Translations under genes and position numbers: made by a program | Source: Acidobacteriaceae bacterium | GTDB lineage: Bacteria > Acidobacteriota > Terriglobia > Terriglobales > Acidobacteriaceae | Direction of reading: 5' to 3' | Assembly (NCBI GenBank): GCA_003140705.1 | Contig: PLKU01000537.1 | Coordinates: 1-9,379, forward strand | Length of the DNA: 9,379 nucleotides | Part shown: positions 1-5,890 of the stretch, piece by piece | How the letters are laid out: each line of letters opens with the position of its first letter | Position numbering within the stretch: the stretch's first letter is position 1 | The notes under the pieces: model-generated | Seen by the model: the letters and a program-made list of their open reading frames with translations, nothing else | Told to the model about the DNA's origin: nothing | The model's database searches: none

Positions 1-1000
1 TGCCGGGTGTGTTGAAGCTCCAGGCCGTCTGGCCGTCGGGAGTAATGGAGATAAGCCCACCGTCGCCGTGGATGGCCTCCAACTCTCTGTGAATAACCTG
101 GTCGGCGGCTTGCTGCAAGGGCATTCCCTTGAAGTACACCAGGTTGCAGACTTCGCGAGCGACGCCCAGCCGAATGAAGTACTCGCCGGTGCCTGTGGCG
201 GAGACGGCGCAGGACTGATTAGAGGCGTAGGTTCCGGCGCCGATGATAGGCGAGTCGCCAACGCGTCCCCACTGCTTTGCTTGCGTACCGCCTGTGGAAG
301 TCCCTGCAGCTACATTGCCTGCGCGATCGAGAGCGACCACGCCGACAGTACCGAACTTGTGTGCGTCGGGAGGTTCGATTTCAGAGATGGGCGCAGTCGG
401 TGGCGGCGGGGCACCGGCGGGACGCGGTGGAACGGGCCGGCCCTCTTTTTGCAATTGCTTCACCAGCCCCTGCCAGCGGCGCTCAGTGAAAAAGAAATTG
501 GGATCTACTTGCTCGAGCCCAACGCTGGCGGCAAACGCGTCAGCTCCTGCGCCCACGAGCATCACGTGCGGCGATTTTTCCATGACGGCACGGGCGAGGG
601 AGATTGGATGGCGCGTTCGGGTCACGCCCGCCACCGCACCGGCCTTGAGGTTGGAGCCGTCCATGATGGCAGCGTCAAGCTCGTTCTTGCCCTCGGCGGT
701 AAAGACCGCGCCGCGTCCTGCATTGAACAGGGGATCGTCCTCGAGAATCTGGATTGCGGCTTCAACGGCATCAAGCGAGGAACCGCCTTGGTCAAGGATC
801 TTGGCGGCGGCCTGCACGGCCTGGGTGATGCTGGCGCGATAGGCGGATTCAGCTTCAGGCTTCATGCTGGCGCGCTCAATAACGCCCGCGCCGCCGTGCA
901 GCACGATGGCCCAATGATGGGTAGGAGGTTGGGCCTGTGCTGCTGCAGCGAGTGTGGTGACCATGATTGCTCCGGTTAGAAGGTTTCGAGCTATTTGCAT
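1..1000 (-). CDS. Secreted isoaspartyl peptidase / L-asparaginase (Ntn-hydrolase), 3' end cut by window edge
   Basis: Threonine-dependent N-terminal nucleophile hydrolase that cleaves isoaspartyl dipeptides and/or asparagine. Read from the minus strand, 333 codons are open from the ATG at 998-1000 to the window edge. The start has a GGGAGG ribosome site at 1008-1013, 7 nt upstream. Residues 1-23 form a signal peptide ending in AQA, so the enzyme is probably periplasmic. Next come HGGAG (substrate-loop motif), then GRGAVFTAEGKNELDAAIMD, GSNLKAGAVAGVT, a proline-rich linker, and HKFGTVGVVALDRAGNVAAG. In that last motif Thr218 is the predicted nucleophile, exposed by self-cleavage into alpha and beta chains. 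TSTGG, ATGTGEYFIR and HGDGGLI follow. The frame ends in FNTPG, so probably only a short C-terminal tail is missing. It lies 40 nt downstream of the SAM hydrolase gene on the same strand and is probably co-transcribed. Family call is secure; preference for isoaspartyl peptides over free asparagine is not decided. Confidence 0.93.
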   Translation of the reverse strand, partial: MQIARNLLTGAIMVTTLAAAAQAQPPTHHWAIVLHGGAGVIERASMKPEAESAYRASITQAVQAAAKILDQGGSSLDAVEAAIQILEDDPLFNAGRGAVFTAEGKNELDAAIMDGSNLKAGAVAGVTRTRHPISLARAVMEKSPHVMLVGAGADAFAASVGLEQVDPNFFFTERRWQGLVKQLQKEGRPVPPRPAGAPPPPTAPISEIEPPDAHKFGTVGVVALDRAGNVAAGTSTGGTQAKQWGRVGDSPIIGAGTYASNQSCAVSATGTGEYFIRLGVAREVCNLVYFKGMPLQQAADQVIHRELEAIHGDGGLISITPDGQTAWSFNTPG

Positions 1001-1040
1001 GACTGATCCTCCCGCATGGGCTTCTTCAGCGGAATTCGAG

Positions 1041-1928
1041 CTACTTCTTTGGAATCGTCAGGTCCGCGCCCTCGCCCACCTTGTAGGTCTCAGAGAAGTT
1101 ACGCTGGTTGATGCCCAGCGAAAGCCGGCCACGGGAATCAATGTAGAAGAGCTCTTTGCCTACTGGCACATCGCTGAATGTTTTTACAAAGGGAAATGCG
1201 TAGTGTTTGCCTGCGAGATCGATGGGGACCTCGTCGTCGAGTTTATATCCAAGCTGCGCGAAGGTCTCCGCGGGAACGTTGAGGACGAGGTTGCCGAATG
1301 GGCCGTCTGTGCCGATGACCTGGCCGTGAAGACCGGTGGTGTTGATGGTCGCATTGTGGAGATCGAGGCGGACTAGTTTGGAGACGTCGAGCACGGAACC
1401 GGCCTGCGTCCAGTCGTCGCCACGTGCCGCGTGGGCACCGGCAGGGGAGAAAATGTCTCGTCCGTGAAATGTCGATGAGATACCGGAGCCGATCATCCAG
1501 GCGGGATTGGTGATCTCGTGAGCCTCAACGATGCCGTCGCGATCCTGGACGAGAGTAAGCAGGCCGTTGTCGGGGAGTACGAACGTCTGGCCCACCCGTG
1601 ACCTGGCAATGATGGCCTTGCGCGTCGACCCGACGCCGGGATCGATCACTACGACAAAGACTGCGTCTTTAGGGAAGTAAGGCGCGGAGCCGGCCAGGAA
1701 GCGCGCCCCCATGGCAATGTTGTAGGGCTCGGACTGGTGTGTGATGTCGATGACGCGCACGCCGGGAGCGACGCCGTCCATGACTGCCTTGCATATGCCG
1801 ACCGCATCGTCTTTAACGTCGAAGTCGGTCATGAAGCCGATGACCTTTTGCTGTTGTTGTGCTGGAGCGAAGAGGATAGACGCAGCCGCCAGGGCCATCG
1901 CAATGAGAAAGTCTCTAGTCTTCTTCAA
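1041..1928 (-). CDS. Secreted S-adenosyl-L-methionine hydrolase (SAM hydroxide adenosyltransferase, DUF62 family)
   Basis: Family members hydrolyse SAM to adenosine and methionine. The sequence carries FMTDFDVKDD, VIDPGVGSTRKAI, VLPDNG and SSTFHGRDIFSPAGAH, then a C-terminal domain with DGPFGNLVLNV. The Asp-Arg-His triad known for archaeal members appears with the same spacing: Asp96, Arg103 and His155 in the 295-residue form chosen here. The start is uncertain. The frame is open to 2015, and an ATG at 1950-1952 has no ribosome site. I prefer the TTG at 1926-1928 because GGGAGG (1935-1940) lies 6 nt upstream. It also gives a compact signal peptide (KKTRD, then a hydrophobic run ending FAPAQ) and leaves room for a divergent promoter. 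Export is unusual to picture because SAM is an intracellular cofactor. It is divergent from the NUP-family gene and 40 nt upstream of the isoaspartyl peptidase gene. The fold is shared with fluorinase/chlorinase enzymes, but the triad favours hydrolysis. Confidence 0.92.
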   Translation of the reverse strand: MKKTRDFLIAMALAAASILFAPAQQQQKVIGFMTDFDVKDDAVGICKAVMDGVAPGVRVIDITHQSEPYNIAMGARFLAGSAPYFPKDAVFVVVIDPGVGSTRKAIIARSRVGQTFVLPDNGLLTLVQDRDGIVEAHEITNPAWMIGSGISSTFHGRDIFSPAGAHAARGDDWTQAGSVLDVSKLVRLDLHNATINTTGLHGQVIGTDGPFGNLVLNVPAETFAQLGYKLDDEVPIDLAGKHYAFPFVKTFSDVPVGKELFYIDSRGRLSLGINQRNFSETYKVGEGADLTIPKK

Positions 1929-2014
1929 GCGGGACCTCCCGTTTCCTCCCATGGTATCGCGGGCGGGTGCAAATCGCTTTGCGGCTGCCCGAGTCTCGGG
2001 TACTATCGCATTCA
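1929..2014. promoter_or_regulatory. Divergent promoter region with a 13-base palindrome
   Basis: This 86-nt gap separates the SAM hydrolase gene (leftward) from the NUP-family gene (rightward). It contains CCCGAGTCTCGGG at 1988-2000, a perfect 6+1+6 inverted repeat that could bind a dimeric regulator. For the rightward gene, TTGCGG (1979-1984), a 16-nt spacer and TACTAT (2001-2006) make a weak sigma-70-like promoter, with the palindrome inside the spacer. No clear leftward promoter was found. Function is inferred from position only. Confidence 0.35.
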
Positions 2015-3091
2015 ATGATGATGCGTGCGCGATCTTTTCTCAGCTTTCTGATTCTCATCGCTCTGGCCAGTGTGGCTGCCGCGGAGCCCAAGCCTATTGT
2101 GGTCAAGGTCGTTGTGGTGGCCATGTTCGAAGTGGGCGCAGACACGGGCGACCAGCCCGGCGAGCTGCAGTATTGGGTGGAGCGCGACCATCTTGACCGC
2201 GTGTATCCACTGGCCAGCGGTCACCACGCCGTACGCATGAATGGCGATGGGGAGATGGTGGTCCTCACCGGGCAGGGCACAGCACATGCGGCGGCCACCA
2301 TCATGGCGGTCGGCTTGGATCCGCGCTTCGACCTGACGCACGCCTACTGGATCGTGGCGGGCATTGCCGGCGGGAGTCCGGATCGGGTTTCGCTCGGGTC
2401 CGCAGTGTGGGCGCGATGGGTGGTGGATGGAGACCTGGGCTATGAAATCGATGCGCGCGAGATTCCGCCCGACTGGACGACCGGCTATCTACCCCTGCGC
2501 AAGTCTCGGCCGTTTGAAGAGCCCGCAGCGCCCCTTGAAGGCCAGGTGTTCGAGCTCAACCGAGGACTTGCGGAATGGGCTTTCAACCTGACAAAGGCGA
2601 CGCCGCTTGCGGACTCCGATGAATTGAAGTCAATTCGCAGCAACTTTGATGGGGCTGCGGCGCAGAAGCCGCCGTTAGTGACCATGGGCGACGAGGTCTC
2701 ATCCTCAAGGTATTGGCACGGAAAGCAGTTTGACGCGTGGGCGACGCAGTGGATGACCTACTTCTCCAACGGTCAGGGGGAGTTTGCATCAACGGCTATG
2801 GAAGATACCGGAACCCTACTGTCGCTGCAGTTCCTGGCCAACGCCCGGAAGATCGATGCTCGGCGGATTCTGGTGTTGCGCACTGTGAGCAACTTTGACC
2901 GGGAGCCGCGCGGCATGAGCGCGGCAGATAGTCTTGCCACCCAGCGTATCGGCAAGTATGGCGCGTACCTGCCCTCGCTTGAAGCCGCTTACACCGTGGG
3001 TCACACGGTGGTGAACGAGCTACTGACGCATTGGCCGAAGTACGAGCAGACGGTGATCGGCGCAGATCAGGCCACGCCCAGCAAACCGTAG
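2015..3091 (+). CDS. Secreted NUP-family protein (annotated elsewhere as purine nucleoside permease; nucleoside phosphorylase-like)
   Basis: The protein matches the NUP family (PF06516), named after a Candida nucleoside permease but related in sequence to nucleoside phosphorylases. Visible family landmarks: VAMFEVGADTGDQPGELQ (36-53), VLTGQGTAHAAAT (83-95), GLDPRFDLTHAYWIVAGIAGG (100-120, given in part), LGSAVWARWVVDGDLGYEID (127-146), GEFASTAMEDTGT (255-267) and ILVLRTVSNFDREP (285-298). The last two resemble substrate-binding loops of phosphorylases. Residues 1-23 form a signal peptide ending in VAAA. There is only this one hydrophobic segment, so it cannot be a channel or carrier by itself. 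Three consecutive ATGs (2015, 2018, 2021) could start it. No ribosome site is visible, but TACTAT at 2001-2006 sits 8 nt before the first ATG, as in leaderless mRNAs. An upstream ATG at 1967 would remove the export signal from the N-terminus and is disfavoured. A nucleosidase or phosphorylase acting outside the cytoplasm is inferred. Confidence 0.88.
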   Translation: MMMRARSFLSFLILIALASVAAAEPKPIVVKVVVVAMFEVGADTGDQPGELQYWVERDHLDRVYPLASGHHAVRMNGDGEMVVLTGQGTAHAAATIMAVGLDPRFDLTHAYWIVAGIAGGSPDRVSLGSAVWARWVVDGDLGYEIDAREIPPDWTTGYLPLRKSRPFEEPAAPLEGQVFELNRGLAEWAFNLTKATPLADSDELKSIRSNFDGAAAQKPPLVTMGDEVSSSRYWHGKQFDAWATQWMTYFSNGQGEFASTAMEDTGTLLSLQFLANARKIDARRILVLRTVSNFDREPRGMSAADSLATQRIGKYGAYLPSLEAAYTVGHTVVNELLTHWPKYEQTVIGADQATPSKP

Positions 3092-3239
3092 CGACATTCT
3101 GACCGGCTTATTTCTCCCCTCAAATATCTTGGCGAATGTGGGCCCGACAGTGCAGAATGCTTGAGTTCACCCAATCAATGTATCGGCTGCATCTCGAACT
3201 GGTTTGAAGGGTTCTTGGCGCGACCGAAAAGGATATCCG

Positions 3240-3968
3240 ATGCATTCTGTCTGGTTTGGCGAGTTTATGGGCACGCTGGTACTGGTGCTGTTGGGCAACG
3301 GAGTGAATGCAGGCGTAACCCTGCGCAAATCCTATGCCGCCGATGCAGGCTGGATGGTGATTGCCTCCGGTTGGGCTCTGGCGGTGTTGTGCGGCGTGCT
3401 GGTGGCGCAGGCTTTCGGCAGCCCTGGTGCGAACCTCAATCCGGCGATTACTTTGGCCAGCGCAGTCAACAGCGGAGACTACTCGCAGCTGGTCAGCATG
3501 TGGTCGGCGCAATTGTTGGGGGCCATGGCCGGCGCGGCGCTGATGGCACTGCACTATGCGCCGCACTGGAAGCTCACGCCGGGACCCGCCGACAAGCTGG
3601 GCGTGTTTTGCACCAATGGAGCGGTGCGCAGTCCGCTCTTCAACATTCTCAGCGAAGCTCTGGGCACGGCGGTGCTGGTCATTGTGGCCGGAGCCATCTT
3701 TTCACACGGGGTTTCAGCAACCGGACCTGCCCCGGCCTTTGCGCCGTGGCTTGTGGCCAGCCTGGTGTGGGGCATTGGCCTATCGCTGGGTGGGACAACT
3801 GGGTATGCCATCAATCCCGCACGCGACCTGGGCCCGCGCCTCGTTCATTGGCTGTTGCCCATTCCCGGCAAGGGCGGATCGAACTGGCGCTATGCGCCGA
3901 TTCCAATCATCGGCGACCTTGCGGGCGCTGCGTTAGCGGGGCTGCTGCTGCACTACGCGCACTTGTGA
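3240..3968 (+). CDS. Aquaglyceroporin (MIP family, GlpF-like)
   Basis: Membrane channel of the major intrinsic protein family, 242 residues, within the usual range. Both half-helix motifs are intact: LNPAIT (NPA at 67-69) and INPARDLGPR (NPA at 192-194). The second motif is followed by Arg195, the selectivity-filter arginine, and Asp196, which marks glycerol-conducting members rather than strict water channels. Hydrophobic segments fit six transmembrane helices. The ATG at 3240 is preferred over the in-frame ATG at 3204 because AAAAGGA (3227-3233) lies 6 nt upstream and the protein then begins with the family's usual short WFGEFMGT segment. It follows the NUP-family gene by 148 nt on the same strand, and no terminator was seen between them. 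Glycerol or other small neutral solutes are likely substrates. No glycerol kinase or dehydrogenase is present in this window. The last 40 bases of the gene recur downstream at 4033-4072. Confidence 0.93.
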   Translation: MHSVWFGEFMGTLVLVLLGNGVNAGVTLRKSYAADAGWMVIASGWALAVLCGVLVAQAFGSPGANLNPAITLASAVNSGDYSQLVSMWSAQLLGAMAGAALMALHYAPHWKLTPGPADKLGVFCTNGAVRSPLFNILSEALGTAVLVIVAGAIFSHGVSATGPAPAFAPWLVASLVWGIGLSLGGTTGYAINPARDLGPRLVHWLLPIPGKGGSNWRYAPIPIIGDLAGAALAGLLLHYAHL

Positions 3969-3969
3969 T
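3930..3969 (+). repeat. Direct repeat copy A (3' end of the aquaporin gene)
   Basis: These 40 bases encode the last 12 residues of the aquaporin (ALAGLLLHYAHL), its stop codon and one more base. They recur at 4033-4072 with 38 of 40 identical positions and an offset of 103 bases. Confidence 0.9.
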
Positions 3970-3999
3970 CGGCACCGAAACTGAATGAATATGTTGTCT

Positions 4000-4025
4000 C
4001 CCAGGTCTCAAAGGCGAGATCTGGG
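4000..4025. repeat. Intergenic hairpin element followed by GGGGCACCC
   Basis: CCCAGGTCTC (4000-4009) pairs with GAGATCTGGG (4016-4025) over 10 base pairs including one G-U pair, with a 6-base loop. It is followed by GGGGCACCCC. No T-run follows on the plus strand, so it is a poor intrinsic terminator for the aquaporin, though it could protect or end the transcript. Similar ending motifs recur at 4165-4173. From memory such elements are scattered through Terriglobia intergenic regions, but I could not check this. Confidence 0.6.
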
Positions 4026-4032
4026 GCACCCC

Positions 4033-4072
4033 GCGTTAGCGGGGCTGCTGCTGCACTACGCGCGTTTGTGAT
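4033..4072 (+). repeat. Direct repeat copy B (orphan duplicate of the aquaporin 3' end)
   Basis: Intergenic copy of 3930-3969. It differs by two adjacent bases that change the penultimate codon (CAC to CGT), so it would read ALAGLLLHYARL-stop. It is not attached to any upstream reading frame and is a non-coding remnant. The 63 bases between the copies contain the hairpin at 4000-4025. Confidence 0.88.
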
Positions 4073-4128
4073 TTGAGGACTGTCGTTCGGGTTGTGCTGC
4101 GGGCATCATGCGTTCCCACCGTGGCCAC

Positions 4129-4172
4129 AAAACCAAAAACGTGGTGCCCAGAGGGCGCCCAGATGGGGCACC
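4129..4172 (-). terminator. Probable intrinsic terminator of the glycoside hydrolase gene
   Basis: On the minus strand, GGTGCCC (4166-4172) pairs with GGGCACC (4143-4149) around a 16-base loop that itself contains the palindrome GGGCGCCC (4153-4160). The hairpin is followed by ACG and then TTTTTGGTTTT (4130-4140). It begins 31 nt past the stop codon of the hydrolase, the right place for its terminator. The long loop makes the call moderate. Confidence 0.55.
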
Positions 4173-4202
4173 CTGACATTTGTATTTGGCCGCGCACTGC
4201 AC

Positions 4203-5723
4203 TCACCAACTGACGACGGTTACGGAAAAGGGCGCGAGGTCAAGCGTGCCGTCGGTTAGCTTGATTGGGCGCGCAGGCCCGTCGCCCGTCAGGACATCGA
4301 CGGTGAACACGCTTGCCGGGGCAGGATCTCCCAGCGCGATTTCAAACGCCCAGTTGCGTTTGTTGACCAGCAGCAGCTTGTGGCCCGTCGGGGTGAGGAA
4401 CGCCTGGGCAGCAAGATCGCGCGAGCCGATCGAGGTTTCAACCAGCTGGTCACCGGGATGGAACGAATCCTTGAGCAGCTTGAGAACCCAGTACCGCGCA
4501 TTGGGCTTGTTCGTGATCCAATTCATCATGCTGACGCTGGGAAACTGTGTAGGATAGCCGACCAACTGCGACTCGCCGATGATGTCGATCTGCAGCCGTG
4601 ACAGTTCGATGTAGAGGTAGGCGTACATCGCGCCGGCCAGGTTCCAGTAGGCGGGAGGAATGGGTTGCGTGACATGGCCGGGTGCTCCCTGGCTCAGATC
4701 GTCGGAGGAGATCACGCCTAACTCGTCTGTATCGGTCTTGGTTTGCGGCGCGAGGTGTTTGCGGATGTTCTCGATATAGCGAACGGCGGTGAGGAAGCCG
4801 TCGGCCTGATCGAAGTAGGTGTACTGCCATTCGGCAATGGTTTGCCTGGCTGTAGGAATGGCGTAGAAGTGATACGAGATGTAGTCGATGGGAATGTCTG
4901 CCTTGTGATTGGCAGGATCGAGGAAGTACTCAAAGTAGTGGGGATCGTCGCGAGGAGCCTCAAGCGCAAGGCCCATGAATTTCGTATCCGGGCTGACGTT
5001 GCGAATGCCTTCCACAATGGCGTCGTATCGCTCAGTGTACTGCTCGGGGGTGGTGGAGTGTTCGCCCTCCGGCTCATTGAGCACCTCCCACACAGGGATC
5101 TTGTAGTGATAGCCGGAGTCGTGATGGACGCCGTTCTCATCGGTGAAGCCGCCGTTGACATACCAGCTGACCAGGCGACCGTAGTAGTCGCCGAGTTCCT
5201 TGCCCGCGGGATGAAGCAGCTCAGTGCCCTGTGTGTAGTTCCACGCGACCTGGTTGGGGTCAGCCGGATAAGTCACTGGCTTGTCGGTCTTGAAGAGCCA
5301 GGCGGGCATGGTGCTGAAATTGATGACAGTGGGATGGCCTTCGGTGGCCGCAAAGAAGTCCTTCATCATGGGGTCGATGAGGCTGAAGTCCCAACTCGTC
5401 TTCTGTGGCGTGGGGGGCTCCAGTTCAGCAACAGCAAGCTTTGGGTAGGGAAGCCACGGTACATAGCGCACATAGTCGGCGCCCAGATCCTTGACAGCCA
5501 TGTACGAGGCCGAGCTCAACGGCTCGCCGGGACGGAGCGGTGGATTGACGACCACTTGCAGCGTCGGAACGGAGCGGGAGACGGCCGTGACCTTGTCCCA
5601 GTGGATGCTGAGAGACGGCGACTGTCCCATTGCCATGGACCCGCTCGACAGGCCAAAGATAGCTGACACCAACAGGCAGTTAGAGCTGAGCAGGCACAGT
5701 TTCATTCGAATCAAAGAATGCAT
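4203..5723 (-). CDS. Secreted glycoside hydrolase, clan GH-A, GH39-like
   Basis: The 506-residue protein has an N-terminal export signal (MHSLIRMK, then a hydrophobic run to about SMAMGQS) and a TIM-barrel-type hydrolase domain. WEVLNEPEGEH holds the predicted acid/base Glu217, and TKTDTDELGV holds the predicted nucleophile Glu334. Their separation of 117 residues equals that in characterised GH39 beta-xylosidase (Glu160/Glu277). Other landmarks are DYISYHFYAIP, FDQADGFLTAVRYIE, ESQLVGYPTQFPSVSMMNW and a C-terminal beta-rich segment ending SVTVVSW. The ATG at 5721-5723 is chosen because AAGGAG lies 5 nt upstream; the frame stays open to 5849 but has no ribosome site there. It follows rsmE on the same strand with a gap of 167 nt, so separate transcription is likely. 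The substrate is probably a plant or microbial polysaccharide, but specificity cannot be read from the sequence, and assignment to a GH39-like side group rather than GH39 proper is possible. Confidence 0.82.
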   Translation of the reverse strand: MHSLIRMKLCLLSSNCLLVSAIFGLSSGSMAMGQSPSLSIHWDKVTAVSRSVPTLQVVVNPPLRPGEPLSSASYMAVKDLGADYVRYVPWLPYPKLAVAELEPPTPQKTSWDFSLIDPMMKDFFAATEGHPTVINFSTMPAWLFKTDKPVTYPADPNQVAWNYTQGTELLHPAGKELGDYYGRLVSWYVNGGFTDENGVHHDSGYHYKIPVWEVLNEPEGEHSTTPEQYTERYDAIVEGIRNVSPDTKFMGLALEAPRDDPHYFEYFLDPANHKADIPIDYISYHFYAIPTARQTIAEWQYTYFDQADGFLTAVRYIENIRKHLAPQTKTDTDELGVISSDDLSQGAPGHVTQPIPPAYWNLAGAMYAYLYIELSRLQIDIIGESQLVGYPTQFPSVSMMNWITNKPNARYWVLKLLKDSFHPGDQLVETSIGSRDLAAQAFLTPTGHKLLLVNKRNWAFEIALGDPAPASVFTVDVLTGDGPARPIKLTDGTLDLAPFSVTVVSW

Positions 5724-5790
5724 GAGTGCTCCTTGCGCATTCGCAGCGCGGCGTAAGCCGTACGCAAAATGCAATTGAATCCGCGGCCAA

Positions 5791-5810
5791 GGTATACCAC
5801 CGCGAGGTGG
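5791..5810. promoter_or_regulatory. Overlapping inverted repeats upstream of the glycoside hydrolase
   Basis: The 8-base palindrome GGTATACC (5791-5798) overlaps CCACC-GCGA-GGTGG (5797-5801 with 5806-5810). They lie 68-87 nt before the hydrolase start codon, in the gap after rsmE. They could be an operator or a leader hairpin. No convincing -35/-10 pair was found here. Confidence 0.25.
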
Positions 5811-5890
5811 GTCCATGCGAGTCATCGCAATCGAGCAATCGCGGTCCACTCCAGAATAAGCGCGGCCTGGTGTTGACCTGTGGGCCCTTC

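Noticed and set aside
68..979. Long plus-strand open frame of 303 codons
   Set aside because: It is the antisense shadow of the isoaspartyl peptidase gene, whose minus-strand frame carries every family motif; the plus-strand product resembles nothing.
1041..1928. SAM hydrolase gene as a fluorinase or chlorinase
   Set aside because: The fold is shared, but the Asp-Arg-His triad with exact hydrolase spacing and the lack of any halogen-metabolism neighbour favour the hydrolase.
3930..4072. Transposon target-site duplication around 3970-4032
   Set aside because: A 40-base duplication is far longer than usual target duplications, and the 63-base interior has no terminal inverted repeats or transposase; tandem duplication explains it as well.
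4743..5666. Plus-strand open frame of 307 codons
   Set aside because: Antisense to the GH39-like hydrolase; high-GC codon bias leaves the opposite strand open by chance.
5820..5845. Repeated GCAATCG motif after rsmE as a terminator or repeat array
   Set aside because: The two copies are direct and too short to form a stable stem; no further copies are nearby.
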